DNA of 21,060 nucleotides. Origin: Micrococcales bacterium. Lineage in GTDB: Bacteria; Actinomycetota; Actinomycetes; Actinomycetales; Microbacteriaceae. Below, piece by piece: positions 7,522-16,370 of this stretch (its first letter is position 1; every line of letters starts with the position of its first letter). The position numbers and the translations under genes are program-made. The notes below the pieces were generated by a model. The model was not told the DNA's origin and made no database searches. It saw only the letters and a list, made by a program, of their open reading frames with translations. Where the stretch lies: the NCBI GenBank assembly GCA_947448975.1, contig CANFPR010000003.1, positions 1 through 21,060 of the forward strand, in the 5' to 3' direction.

Positions 7522-8526
7522 TTAGGGTAGGACTACGACTTGAGCGGCGAAGGCGAGCCCTGCGCCGAAGCCAATTTCTAGAGCGTATCCGCCCGATTTA
7601 ACTGCACCGGTTCGCAAAAGTTCATGCATCGCAAGAGGTACGCTTGCCGCCGAGGTGTTACCGGTGTTCACGATGTCGCGGGCAACGGCCACCGACTCTG
7701 GAAGCTGTAGCTGTTTCACCATCTCGTCGATGATTCGAATGTTGGCTTGGTGAGTTACCAATGCGGCTAGGTCTTTAGCCTCGATGCCGGCTACCTCGAG
7801 AGCCTTTTTGGCAACCTTTGCCATCTCCCAGACTGCCCAGCGGTAAACGGTTTGGCCTTCTTGTCTCAAGGTAGGCCAGGCCGCAGTGCCATCTCGGTAG
7901 TCGAGCATGCTTGCGGTCATTCCCACGGCATCCCAGTGCGAACCATCCGAGCCCCAAACTGTCGGGCTGATGCCAGGAAAATCCGATGGCCCAACGATGG
8001 CAGCACCGGCGCCGTCGCCGAGCAAAAACGATATTGTGCGATCGGTTGGGTCGATGATGTCGCTGAGCTTTTCGGCGCCAACTACTAAGACATATTTGGC
8101 AACGCCAGATCGAACTAGCGCATCGGCCTGTGCAATTCCGTAGCAGTAACCCGCGCAAGCTGCAGAGATGTCGTAGGCCGGTGCTGGGTTAGCGCCAACC
8201 AGCTCGGCAAGTAGCGTTGCTGCCGAGGGTGTCGAATAGGGGTGGGTGATGGTGTTGAAAACGACCGCTTCAATCTCCTGAGGGTCGATTCCAGCTTTCT
8301 CAATTGCTTCCTTGGCTGCTGCCACGGCAAGGTCCATCATGCTGGTGTCTTTGCCGGCTCGACGGCGGGTAATGATGCCAGTGCGTTGACGAATCCACTC
8401 ATCGCTCGAGTCGATCGGGCCTGCCACGTCATCGTTGGTAACCACGAGCTCGCCGCGGGCAGCACCCAGAGAGTAGATGCGCGAGAACTTGGTGGTCTCG
8501 TACTGCTTCAATACCGGAGTCGTCAT
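7522..8526 (-). CDS. fabH: Beta-ketoacyl-ACP synthase III
   Basis: Starts fatty acid chains by condensing a short acyl-CoA with malonyl-ACP; in related bacteria branched primers are often used, but this is not readable here. The 334 residues carry the full triad: C124 in SAACAGYCYG, H259 in THQANIRI and N290 in NTGNTSAAS. The DGAGA motif of the family is present near 171-175. ATG 8526-8524 is preceded on the minus strand by GAGGAAAA. Gaps of 11 bases to fabD and 36 to acpP support one operon. Confidence 0.97.
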   Translation of the reverse strand: MTTPVLKQYETTKFSRIYSLGAARGELVVTNDDVAGPIDSSDEWIRQRTGIITRRRAGKDTSMMDLAVAAAKEAIEKAGIDPQEIEAVVFNTITHPYSTPSAATLLAELVGANPAPAYDISAACAGYCYGIAQADALVRSGVAKYVLVVGAEKLSDIIDPTDRTISFLLGDGAGAAIVGPSDFPGISPTVWGSDGSHWDAVGMTASMLDYRDGTAAWPTLRQEGQTVYRWAVWEMAKVAKKALEVAGIEAKDLAALVTHQANIRIIDEMVKQLQLPESVAVARDIVNTGNTSAASVPLAMHELLRTGAVKSGGYALEIGFGAGLAFAAQVVVLP

Positions 8527-8537
8527 TTTTCCTCTAC

Positions 8538-9443
8538 CTATGCGTGGTCTTGAATGAGTTGCTTTGCGGCGTCAAGTTGGTCGGGAGTTTTAAGTGCGAG
8601 AATCTCAACGCCTGGCATGGCTCGCTTAGCCAGACCCGCGAGTGCACCTGCGGGTGAAACTTCGATCAACGCGGTTACACCAGCGGCGACCATGGCCTCC
8701 ATGCAGAGATCCCAACGAACCGGGTTGGCCACCTGGCCGACGATGAGCTTCAGGAACTCAGCACCCGAAGCTACCGGCTGTGCCGCTTGGTTAGACCAGA
8801 TGGTCACCGAAGGGTCAGCGGTAGCAACATCCTTGGAATATTCATCGAGTGCGGCAACCGCTGGCTGCATGTACTTGGTATGGAAAGCGCCAGCTACTTG
8901 CAGGGGGATGACCCGTGAGCCCGCTGGTGGAGCTGCAACAAGTGCCTCGATGCCTGACTTGGCTCCGGCAGCAACAATCTGCCCAGCGCCATTGAAGTTA
9001 GCCGGGGTGAGATCGTTAGCGGTCAGGGCCTCAAGAATCACTTCGATTTCGCCACCCAAAATGGCAGCCATGCTGGTCGATTCAAGTGCTGCAGCACTTG
9101 CCATTGCGTCGCCACGCTTACGAACCAACTTGATTGCAGCTTCGGGGGTGAGAATGCCCGCAACCGAAGCGGCCGCAATTTCACCAACCGAATGCCCTGC
9201 GACTGCGCCCCATCCACCGCCTAAAAGCCCGGCAGACGCGATGCTAGCAGCCACAATCAGAGGCTGTGCGATCGCGGTGTCGCGAATGGTGTCTGCATCG
9301 CTCTCTGTGCCGTGCAGCTTTAGGTCGATGCCCGATGCAGCGCTCAACGAATCAATGGTGTTCGCGTACTGGTCGAGTTCGAGCCAAGGAGTCATGAACC
9401 CCGGAGTTTGAGATCCCTGTCCTGGGCAAGCGATTACTAGCAC
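8538..9443 (-). CDS. fabD: Malonyl-CoA:ACP transacylase
   Basis: Moves malonyl groups from CoA to ACP to supply both FabH and FabF. The 301 residues include the GQGSQ oxyanion motif at 8-12, nucleophile S85 in GHSVGE, R110 for the malonyl carboxylate and H188 in GAFHTKYM. The start is GTG 9443-9441, giving the typical MLVIACPGQG beginning; the ribosome-binding site (AAGGGA, about 10 bases away) is modest. It lies only 24 bases after the stop of aceE, with no gene between them. In mycobacteria a PucR-type activator (FasR) occupies this spot. Confidence 0.96.
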   Translation of the reverse strand: MLVIACPGQGSQTPGFMTPWLELDQYANTIDSLSAASGIDLKLHGTESDADTIRDTAIAQPLIVAASIASAGLLGGGWGAVAGHSVGEIAAASVAGILTPEAAIKLVRKRGDAMASAAALESTSMAAILGGEIEVILEALTANDLTPANFNGAGQIVAAGAKSGIEALVAAPPAGSRVIPLQVAGAFHTKYMQPAVAALDEYSKDVATADPSVTIWSNQAAQPVASGAEFLKLIVGQVANPVRWDLCMEAMVAAGVTALIEVSPAGALAGLAKRAMPGVEILALKTPDQLDAAKQLIQDHA

Positions 9444-9467
9444 GTTGGCAAATTCCCTTCGAGTCGC

Positions 9468-12200
9468 TTAGGCGTCGCCGCCGGTTGAACCGCTGGTACC
9501 AGCCGTTACGTCGTGAAGTCGGTAGCGTTCAATCGCTTGAGCCGGAACTGAGGCATCCATTTCGCCCCGCGCAACGAGTTGTTCAAGAACACGAACCACA
9601 ATCGAAGGTCCGTCGATTTTGAATGCGCGTCTAGCGGCAGCTCTGGTGTCAGAGAAGCCGAAGCCGTCTGCGCCCAAAGTTGCATAGTCACCCGGTACCC
9701 AGTTGCGAATCATGTCAGGCACGGCGTGCATAAAGTCGCTCACACCAATCACTGGGCCGTGATGCCCCTCTAGCTTCTGTGTGATGTAAGGCTTCTGGAA
9801 TTCAACACCTGGGTTTAAGAACACTGCCTCGTCGTGCGCTAGGCCGTCGCGGCGAAGTTCAGTCCAAGAGGTTACCGACCAAACATCTGCCGATACTCCC
9901 CAGTCTTCCTGAAGCAACTTTTGTGCTTCATGAGCCCAAGGAACAGCCACGCCCGATGCAAGAATCTGTGCCTTGTAACCCTCGAACTCATTGGTGTTCA
10001 ACTTGTGAATACCGCGAACGATGCCTTCAACATCCACGTTCTCAGGTTCAGCTGGCTGAACGTAAGGCTCGTTGTAAACGGTGAGGTAGTAAATAACGTT
10101 CGGGTCGGTGTGTGTTCCGCCGTACATGCGCTCAATACCCGATCGCACGATGTGGCCAATTTCGTAGCCGTAGGCAGGGTCGTAGCTGATGACCGCGGCG
10201 TTTGTCGAAGCCAGAACAGGCGAGTGGCCGTCAGCGTGCTGCAGACCTTCACCAGTAAGAGTGGTTCGTCCAGCCGTAGCGCCGATCATGAATCCGCGAG
10301 ACATCTGGTCGCTTGCGGCCCAGATGGCATCTGCCGTGCGCTGGAATCCGAACATCGAATAGAAGACGTACATCGGAATCAGAGGTTGACCCTGGGTGGC
10401 GTAGGTCGTTCCGATAGCCGTGAACGCCGCAACCGAACCTGCCTCATTGATGCCGGTGTGCAAGATCTGACCTGCTGGCGACTCTTTGTATGAGAGCAGA
10501 AGGTCGCGGTCTACCGAGATGTAGTGCTGACCCTTCGGGTTGTAAATCTTGGCTGTTGGAAAGAATGCGTCCATACCGAAGGTGCGAGCCTCATCTGGGA
10601 TGATCGGCACGATGCGCTCACCAAAGGCTGGTGCACGCAGTAGGTCTTTGAGCAGTCGCACGAAGGCCATTGTGGTGGCAACTTCTTGAGTACCCGAACC
10701 GCCCTTGGCAACCGCATAGGTTTTGTCTTCAGGGAGCTGCAGTTGCACATACTTACTGCGACGCTCTGGCAGGTAACCACCGAGTTCGCGTCGGCGCTCG
10801 TGCATGTATTCGATTTCGGGAGCGTTTTGCCCCGGGTGGAAGTACGGCGGTTGGTATGGGTTCTCTTCGAGCTGCGCGTCGGTGATTGGAATGCGCATTT
10901 CGTCTCTGAACGCCTTCAGGTTTTCGAGCGTTAGCTTCTTCATCTGGTGGGTGGCGTTTCGACCCTCGAACGACTTTCCTAGACCGTAGCCCTTGATGGT
11001 CTTCGCCAAAATAACGGTTGGCTGACCCTTGTGCTCGGTTGCTGCTTTGTAGGCGGCGTAGACCTTGCGGTAGTCGTGTCCGCCTCGCTTGAGGCTCCAA
11101 ATCTGGTCGTCGGTCATGTCTTTAACCAGAGCAGCGGTGCGAGGGTCACGGCCAAAGAAGTTTTCGCGAATAAACGCACCGTCTTCGGTCTTAAAGGTTT
11201 GGAAGTCACCATCCGGGGTGTTGTTCATCAGATCGACGAGTGCACCCTCGGTATCACGTGCAAGTAGGTCGTCCCATTCGCGACCCCAAATGACCTTGAT
11301 TACGTTCCAACCGGCTCCTCTAAAGAAAGCCTCGAGTTCCTGAACGATCTTGCCGTTGCCTCGAACCGGACCGTCGAGACGCTGCAGGTTGCAGTTGACT
11401 ACGAAGGTCAAGTTGTCGAGGCCATCGTTGGCGGCCAGCTGCAGGGCGCCGCGCGACTCGACTTCATCAAGTTCGCCATCGCCCAAGAACGCCCACACGT
11501 GCTGCTGGGATGCGTCTTTGAAACCACGTTCGGTGAGGTAGCGGTTTGCCTGTGCCTGATAGATGGCGTTGATTGGGCCAATACCCATCGACACGGTCGG
11601 GAACTGCCAGAAATCTGGCATGAGGCGAGGGTGCGGGTAAGAAGACAAACCGCCGCCCGCGTGTGAACGCTCCTGACGGAAACCGTCTAGCTGATCGGTT
11701 GATAGACGACCCTCCAAGAATGCGCGAGCGTAAGGTCCAGGCGAGGCGTGACCCTGAATGAAGATTTGGTCTCCGCCAGAAACGTGGTCTTGACCCTTGA
11801 AGAAGTGGTTGAAGCCAACTTCGTAAAGCGATGCAGAGGAAGCGAAGGTTGAGATGTGACCACCAACACCGATTCCTGGTCGCTGGGCTCGGTGCACCAA
11901 CATCGCGGCATTCCAGCGCATCCATGCACGGTAGGTGCGTTCGATCTGCTCGTCACCAGGAAAATCTGGCTCCGACTCGGTTGGAATCGTGTTGATGTAG
12001 TCGGTGTTTGGTGAGGTCGGAACATTGAGTTGTAGTTCGCGCGAACGACGAAGCAGATTCGTCATGATTTCGCGAGCTCGGTCTCGGCCGTGCACACGGG
12101 CAACGGCGTCTAGCGACTCAAGCCATTCGGCAGTTTCTTGTGGATCGATATCTGGCTTGTTTACCGAATACGGATCATTTACGTTTAGCGACACCGGCAT
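9468..12200 (-). CDS. aceE: Pyruvate dehydrogenase E1 component, homodimeric type
   Basis: Decarboxylates pyruvate with thiamine diphosphate and passes the acetyl group to the E2 lipoyl domain of the PDH complex, making acetyl-CoA. The 910 residues match the homodimeric AceE family. The thiamine diphosphate motif is at GDGELDE (240-246) to NCNLQ (269-273), and the early region [12 protein letters not shown] aligns with the usual family N-terminus. The ATG at 12200 has its AAAAAGG directly abutting it; GTG codon 3 (12194-12192) would instead have AAGG six bases away, so translation may begin there, two residues shorter. It is the first gene of the aceE-fab operon and divergent from the peroxiredoxin gene. 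Confidence 0.97.
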   Translation of the reverse strand: MPVSLNVNDPYSVNKPDIDPQETAEWLESLDAVARVHGRDRAREIMTNLLRRSRELQLNVPTSPNTDYINTIPTESEPDFPGDEQIERTYRAWMRWNAAMLVHRAQRPGIGVGGHISTFASSASLYEVGFNHFFKGQDHVSGGDQIFIQGHASPGPYARAFLEGRLSTDQLDGFRQERSHAGGGLSSYPHPRLMPDFWQFPTVSMGIGPINAIYQAQANRYLTERGFKDASQQHVWAFLGDGELDEVESRGALQLAANDGLDNLTFVVNCNLQRLDGPVRGNGKIVQELEAFFRGAGWNVIKVIWGREWDDLLARDTEGALVDLMNNTPDGDFQTFKTEDGAFIRENFFGRDPRTAALVKDMTDDQIWSLKRGGHDYRKVYAAYKAATEHKGQPTVILAKTIKGYGLGKSFEGRNATHQMKKLTLENLKAFRDEMRIPITDAQLEENPYQPPYFHPGQNAPEIEYMHERRRELGGYLPERRSKYVQLQLPEDKTYAVAKGGSGTQEVATTMAFVRLLKDLLRAPAFGERIVPIIPDEARTFGMDAFFPTAKIYNPKGQHYISVDRDLLLSYKESPAGQILHTGINEAGSVAAFTAIGTTYATQGQPLIPMYVFYSMFGFQRTADAIWAASDQMSRGFMIGATAGRTTLTGEGLQHADGHSPVLASTNAAVISYDPAYGYEIGHIVRSGIERMYGGTHTDPNVIYYLTVYNEPYVQPAEPENVDVEGIVRGIHKLNTNEFEGYKAQILASGVAVPWAHEAQKLLQEDWGVSADVWSVTSWTELRRDGLAHDEAVFLNPGVEFQKPYITQKLEGHHGPVIGVSDFMHAVPDMIRNWVPGDYATLGADGFGFSDTRAAARRAFKIDGPSIVVRVLEQLVARGEMDASVPAQAIERYRLHDVTAGTSGSTGGDA

Positions 12201-12322
12201 CCTTTTTCGTGGGGGATGGAGACTCTTTATGCGGCTTGGGTTTAGCCACTAGTGAAGTTTATTCGCCTTCGGGAAGTTAATCTTGTTCTAGCGCGTTTTA
12301 GGTCGCACAACGAGAGGAACAA

Positions 12323-12781
12323 ATGTCACTAATCATCGGAGAAACCGCACCGGAGTTCGCATTGGTCAACCAATTCGGCGAAACCGTATCGCTGAGCGAT
12401 TTTCGTGGCAAGCGAAACGTTGTAGTGGTTTTCTACCCACTTTCTTTCTCGGGCATCTGCACCGGTGAGCTTTGTGAACTTCGTGACAACTTCGCAGCCT
12501 TTGATGACGCCAACGTTGAGTTGCTTGCCATCAGTGTTGACAGCAAGTTTGTGCAAAAACAATTCGCCGAGCACGAAGGCTACAAGTTCAGTGTTTTGGC
12601 CGACTTCTGGCCACACGGCGCAGTGGCTCGTGCGTACGGAGTCTTCATTGAAGAAGCCGGAATCTCGAACCGCGCTACCTTCGTGATCAACAAAGAAGGT
12701 GAACTTGTCGCCAAGTTCGTAACCGCACCCGGTCAGGCGCGCAACCTAGACGAATACCGTCGGGCGCTGGCTTCTCTCTAG
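12323..12781 (+). CDS. AhpE-like peroxiredoxin with an extra BCP-type cysteine
   Basis: Reduces hydrogen peroxide and organic peroxides in the cytoplasm. The 152 residues closely resemble mycobacterial AhpE, including the DFWPHGAV and YGVF stretches after about 93. The peroxidatic cysteine is C46 in SGICTGEL. A second cysteine, C51, lies five residues later, the spacing used by the resolving cysteine of BCP/PrxQ proteins; mycobacterial AhpE has no cysteine there. The enzyme may therefore form an internal disulfide instead of relying only on an outside thiol. ATG 12323 is preceded by GAGAGGAA. It is divergent from aceE and followed by a hairpin and tRNA-Val. Confidence 0.92.
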   Translation: MSLIIGETAPEFALVNQFGETVSLSDFRGKRNVVVVFYPLSFSGICTGELCELRDNFAAFDDANVELLAISVDSKFVQKQFAEHEGYKFSVLADFWPHGAVARAYGVFIEEAGISNRATFVINKEGELVAKFVTAPGQARNLDEYRRALASL

Positions 12782-12801
12782 TTTTTGCGTCGCCGCAAAA
12801 A
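12782..12801 (+). terminator. Hairpin just after the peroxiredoxin gene
   Basis: TTTTTGCG (12782-12789) pairs perfectly with CGCAAAAA (12794-12801) around a TCGC loop, directly after the stop codon. It lacks a T tract after the stem in the plus direction, so termination is plausible but not certain. Confidence 0.45.
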
Positions 12802-12811
12802 TGAGATAGGG

Positions 12812-12817
12812 TATACA
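12812..12817 (+). promoter_or_regulatory. Candidate -10 box for tRNA-Val
   Basis: TATACA lies about 30 bases before the mature tRNA 5' end, which would leave a short 5' leader for RNase P. No clear -35 box is present at 16-18 bases upstream, so this is tentative. Confidence 0.3.
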
Positions 12818-12846
12818 AGTTGCCAATCCGCATGGGTTGAGCATCA

Positions 12847-12919
12847 GGGCCTTTAGCTCAGTTGGTAGAGCGCCACGCTTACACCGTGGATGTCATCGGT
12901 TCGAGCCCGGTAGGGCCCA
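12847..12919 (+). tRNA. tRNA-Val (anticodon UAC)
   Basis: The cloverleaf is complete. The acceptor stem GGGCCTT (12847-12853) pairs with AGGGCCC (12912-12918) with one T-G wobble. The D stem is GCTC/GAGC, the anticodon stem CCACG/CGTGG holds loop CTTACAC with anticodon TAC at 12880-12882, and the T stem ATCGG/CCGGT holds TTCGAGC. The discriminator is A12919. The CCA end is not encoded, unlike the tRNA at 308. Confidence 0.96.
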
Positions 12920-12936
12920 CATCTCGAACAAAGTAA

Positions 12937-12957
12937 CTACGGCGTTATCAGCCGTAG
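12937..12957 (+). terminator. Hairpin between tRNA-Val and the membrane protein gene
   Basis: CTACGGC (12937-12943) pairs perfectly with GCCGTAG (12951-12957) around a 7-base loop. No T tract follows. It could end the tRNA transcript or fold in the leader of the gene at 12977, whose TAGGA ribosome-binding site begins seven bases downstream. Confidence 0.4.
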
Positions 12958-12976
12958 CATCGGTAGGATTTCGATT

Positions 12977-14836
12977 ATGAACAACGCCGAGTTCGAACGC
13001 CCAACACCCAAAGCTCTCGACGACGCTGCCCTCGAGCTAGCTCTTGCTGAGGCCAAAGAATCTCCAGACGGTTTACTTGCCGCGATGATTCTGCTCGAGC
13101 AACAAGAACAACTCCGGCGCGCAGACGAACTGGCGCTTGCCGCATGGCTTGAGTCACGGTCACAAAACGTTGAACCTGTAACCGAAGAACCGATTACCGT
13201 GGATGCCCCTGCCGAAAACAGCTTCGATGAAGTACTAACTTCTCAAGACGATGCAGCCGAGGACCAAACCGATATCGATCTAGAAGAAGATTTTCCTTAC
13301 GAGCCAATCTCCGCTTCAGAGGTGACAGTAACAACCACTTTGAACCAGATCGTGGCAGATGTAAACGAGGCATTTTCTCCGATAGCCGCAGCCGAAGAGG
13401 CCACAGCATTAGAAGAAGCCGAGCAGGTAGCCAACCACTCGGCAGACGTTGGGGCTCCGGCGCCGCACTCCGAAGTGCCCGTGTCGCATGAACCCTCTGC
13501 ACGCAAAAAGAAACGAGCGAAACTTCTGATTGATTGGAAGTCTTTTGCTCTGCCTGTGCTCACCGGTGGCGTTTTCGCAGCAAGCGGCTTCGGTTTTGCG
13601 ACGGTTGCTCTAGGTCTAGTTGTTGGAGCGGTGGTGTCTTGGTCATTGGCGCTGATTGCCGCAAAAGCTGAGCGTCGCAGCAGCACTACTCACCAAACAA
13701 TGGCTCGGGCAACTTTCGGTGTCTGGGGCGCTTCTCTACCTACGCTGACTCAATTTCTAGCCCGGCTGTTGCTGTTAGCATCCTTGGCGATTTGGGCCGT
13801 AGAGAGCCAACTAGCTTCTAGATTCGTCAACTACAGCCAGAGCGTAGCTTCAGCACCTCTGGGTTCTGAGGCGATGGCCGTCGCGGCGCTAGTGCTCCTG
13901 GTTTTGGTATTGGCTCTTTTCATGCGCACCAGCCGCATCGTTACAGCCGTTTTGGCCTCTGCATCGCTGCTATTGGCCACATTGGTTGGGCTACTTAATC
14001 TAGGCACTATGCAGCCTTCATCACCTGATCTGGTCGGCACCATTACCGTTGCCGTAGCGTACTTCGTCTTCGACGCTTTCGTGCTTGGCCCATCGCTTCG
14101 TTTCAATCGTGAGACCCCCGGTTCGAATGCCGTGGTTAGGCTCGCTATTGGCCAACTCTTGCCAGCTGTTGTGTCTTCGTTGGTCATATCAACCGTGCTT
14201 TCGATGGCCAGCGATCAACCATTGAGCACAAGCCTCGCTCAGAACGCTCTTTACACATTCGTTGTTGATCTTGGATTCGTGCCGCTGCTGGTAGCAGCGT
14301 TCGCGGTCGTGATTGAGCTCGCCCGACGCATCGTCGACGATGTGGCCGCTCTTAGATTCACCAAGGTTTGGGGGCTAACCTTAGCGGCGGTTATTTCTGT
14401 TGTGGCAACTCTGCTTGTGGAACAACCGCTGAAGGATTTAGCGTTTGCATCAGTGAACCTGCTTTCTGCAATCTGTGTCGGCGCAAGCGTTCCATACCTA
14501 ACCGAAACGCTCATGCGCACGGGCAACTTTCACGAAGTCTCGCTGCAACGCGGTTATGCGTTTTACCGTCGCTTCGGGGTTGCCTCGCTGCTTGGTTTCG
14601 TTGCGCTATTGATCTTCGGGTACGCAACCTCTACTTACGGGCCGATTGGTTCCGGCTCAATTGGTTTTACGCTCGACCCGATTTTTGGCGATGCAACAGC
14701 GGTGGTTTACATGATCACTTTCGCGATTGCTTGGACGCTGGCTACGTCTTGGATTCGCATACGACACCAGCAAAACGAAGTATCTGCGCTTGAACGCAGA
14801 CGCAATGAAATAGCCGGATTCGACGTGTTCGAATAA
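12977..14836 (+). CDS. Polytopic membrane protein with long acidic N-terminus, NCS1 permease-like
   Basis: A 619-residue integral membrane protein. Residues 1-185 form a hydrophilic, Glu/Asp/Ala-rich cytoplasmic region that ends in a basic cluster (ARKKKRAK, about 175-182), expected to stay inside. From about 188 to 590 there are roughly ten to twelve hydrophobic segments. The stretch RATFGVWGASLPTL after the second segment, and the segment pattern, recall cytosine/purine permeases of the NCS1 family, but key substrate residues cannot be confirmed by eye. The transport role is therefore tentative. ATG 12977 follows TAGGA with eight bases of spacing. Its TAA overlaps the ATG of the Nif3-like gene by one base (TAATG), so it heads a coupled four-gene unit. 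Confidence 0.8.
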   Translation: MNNAEFERPTPKALDDAALELALAEAKESPDGLLAAMILLEQQEQLRRADELALAAWLESRSQNVEPVTEEPITVDAPAENSFDEVLTSQDDAAEDQTDIDLEEDFPYEPISASEVTVTTTLNQIVADVNEAFSPIAAAEEATALEEAEQVANHSADVGAPAPHSEVPVSHEPSARKKKRAKLLIDWKSFALPVLTGGVFAASGFGFATVALGLVVGAVVSWSLALIAAKAERRSSTTHQTMARATFGVWGASLPTLTQFLARLLLLASLAIWAVESQLASRFVNYSQSVASAPLGSEAMAVAALVLLVLVLALFMRTSRIVTAVLASASLLLATLVGLLNLGTMQPSSPDLVGTITVAVAYFVFDAFVLGPSLRFNRETPGSNAVVRLAIGQLLPAVVSSLVISTVLSMASDQPLSTSLAQNALYTFVVDLGFVPLLVAAFAVVIELARRIVDDVAALRFTKVWGLTLAAVISVVATLLVEQPLKDLAFASVNLLSAICVGASVPYLTETLMRTGNFHEVSLQRGYAFYRRFGVASLLGFVALLIFGYATSTYGPIGSGSIGFTLDPIFGDATAVVYMITFAIAWTLATSWIRIRHQQNEVSALERRRNEIAGFDVFE

Positions 14837-15654
14837 TGGCAAACCTAGATGATCTTGAAAAAACCATGCAGGCTCTGTGGCCCGTCGAGCATGCCGAAGA
14901 TTGGGATGCACCCGGATTTTCGCTATCTGTACCGGGCGAGGTGAACTGTGTTCTACTGTCGGTCGACCTAACCGGAGCAGTGCTGGCCGAAGCCATTGAG
15001 AAGAAATGCCAGCTTGTCATTAGCCACCATCCATTTCTTCTCAAGGGCATAAGCGACGTCAACTGGGATTCGCTGAAAGGTTCGGTCTTACAGACCGCCA
15101 TTCGAGCCGGAGTTTCGATTTATGCGGCACACACAAATGCCGATGTTGCAGTCGACGGCGTCAGCGACAGCCTGGCCAAGGCATTCGGCCTTGTCGATGT
15201 AACGCCGCTGGTGCCGATCACGTCAGACAGCAAGCTCGGTCACGGGCGAATCGGTCATCTTGCACGCGAAATTTCGCTCAAGGAGTTTGCGATTTTGGTT
15301 GCCGAGGCATTGCCTTTTACGGCTAGGGGAGTGAGCGTTTCTGGAAACCCGGATGCTCCAGTTTCGACGATTGCCCTGTGCGGCGGCGCTGGCGATTCTT
15401 TCATGCAGGTTGCCTTGCAGTCTGGCGCAGATGTCTACGTCACATCTGATTTGCGCCACCACGTGACTCTCGACGCCAGTTCAACGCCGCGTCACGAACC
15501 CTTTGCTTTGGTTGACATCTCCCACTGGGCAGCTGAATCGCTCTGGCTCGAGTCAGCAAAAAGCATGCTTGCTAGTGCGCACCCAGATGTCGCATTCGAC
15601 ATCTCAGAGGTCGTAACCGACCCTTGGACTTTTTCAATCAACAGAGGAATCTAA
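14836..15654 (+). CDS. Nif3-family dinuclear metal protein (YbgI/YqfO-like)
   Basis: A member of the widespread Nif3-like family, often labelled 'GTP cyclohydrolase 1 type 2' although its true role is not established in most bacteria. The 272 residues carry the expected dimetal ligands: H64 and H65 in VISHHPF, D103 near HTNAD (H99), and H230 with E234 in ISHWAAES. The protein lacks the central PII-like insert of longer members such as YqfO. It begins within the stop codon of the upstream membrane protein gene and its own stop codon overlaps the next ATG, so translation is coupled on both sides. Nif3-like genes next to COG1579 zinc-ribbon genes are a common actinobacterial arrangement. Confidence 0.92.
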   Translation: MANLDDLEKTMQALWPVEHAEDWDAPGFSLSVPGEVNCVLLSVDLTGAVLAEAIEKKCQLVISHHPFLLKGISDVNWDSLKGSVLQTAIRAGVSIYAAHTNADVAVDGVSDSLAKAFGLVDVTPLVPITSDSKLGHGRIGHLAREISLKEFAILVAEALPFTARGVSVSGNPDAPVSTIALCGGAGDSFMQVALQSGADVYVTSDLRHHVTLDASSTPRHEPFALVDISHWAAESLWLESAKSMLASAHPDVAFDISEVVTDPWTFSINRGI

Positions 15655-16370
15655 TGAAAGCTTTACCTGCCATGCAAGCCCTGCTTCTAGACGTAGCCGA
15701 TTTCGACCTCGAGATTGCCAGGGGGCAACAAGAGGTTTCGCGGTTGCTCAAGGGTGAACACATCGCTCTGCTTAGAGACGAGCTCGCCGTTGTCAACGAA
15801 CAGTTTTTAGCGCTTCGCAACTCTGAAGAAAACCTTCAGCAGGAGATACGCAAGGTTTCGGGCGATCTTGACAGCGTTGAGAAACGCATCGCTCACGACC
15901 AGGTGTTGCTGAACGCATCGACATCGTCAAAAGACATCGACGGCATCGAGCACGAGCTTCGGTCGCTACGTCAACGCAAAAGCGACCTAGAAGACACCGA
16001 GTTGGGTCTGCTCGAGCAACTGGATTCAGTCAGGGCGGCTCGCCTCGATGCCGAGGACAATAAAGCCAAGGCCTCAGCGGCTTTGAATGACCAAGAATCT
16101 TCGGTTGAGGCCCTTTTGGTTAAAGCTCGATCTTCGCTCTCTCTCAGCCAACAGCAACGTGCAACCAAGGTTGCGCTGTTGCCTGCTGAACTCTCGGCCG
16201 TTTATGAGCGCCTAGCCTCGCGCGGTGTTGCAGCTGCTCGACTAACAGCACGCGACTGCGGGGCTTGCCGCATCGCGCTCACCGCTGCGGCATACGACGA
16301 CGTTGTGGCAACGCCAGCCGATGAAATTGCCACCTGCCCGAACTGCCAGGCCATACTGATTCGCCAATGA
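15654..16370 (+). CDS. Coiled-coil protein with C4 zinc ribbon (COG1579 family)
   Basis: A 238-residue protein of the family described as predicted nucleic-acid-binding with a C-terminal zinc ribbon; no precise activity is known. Residues about 15-175 form a long charged coiled coil. The C-terminus holds CGAC (C202, C205) and CPNC (C228, C231), a C4 zinc ribbon. ATG 15654 is chosen because it overlaps the upstream TAA (TAATG) and follows AGAGGA at five bases; a longer in-frame reading from 15624 has no such support. The stop codon overlaps the next start as ATGA. Position between the Nif3-like gene and an RNase H gene fits a role with nucleic acids but does not prove it. Confidence 0.92.
   Translation: MKALPAMQALLLDVADFDLEIARGQQEVSRLLKGEHIALLRDELAVVNEQFLALRNSEENLQQEIRKVSGDLDSVEKRIAHDQVLLNASTSSKDIDGIEHELRSLRQRKSDLEDTELGLLEQLDSVRAARLDAEDNKAKASAALNDQESSVEALLVKARSSLSLSQQQRATKVALLPAELSAVYERLASRGVAAARLTARDCGACRIALTAAAYDDVVATPADEIATCPNCQAILIRQ

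Noticed and set aside
8554..9411. A 285-codon open frame on the plus strand antisense to fabD
   Set aside because: It lies wholly within fabD, whose catalytic residues are intact; its Ala/Ser/Pro-rich composition is that of a shadow frame, and there is no ribosome-binding site.
9921..10493. A 190-codon plus-strand frame inside aceE
   Set aside because: Antisense to a well-conserved part of PDH E1; no start signal or family resemblance.
12201..12322. Promoter boxes in the aceE/peroxiredoxin divergent gap
   Set aside because: Several TANNNT matches exist (for example TAATCT at 12278 on plus) but none with a supporting -35, so I did not annotate a specific site.
15624..15653. Longer N-terminus for the zinc-ribbon protein
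   Set aside because: No ribosome-binding site and it would overlap the Nif3-like gene by 31 bases; ATG 15654 has AGAGGA and a TAATG junction.
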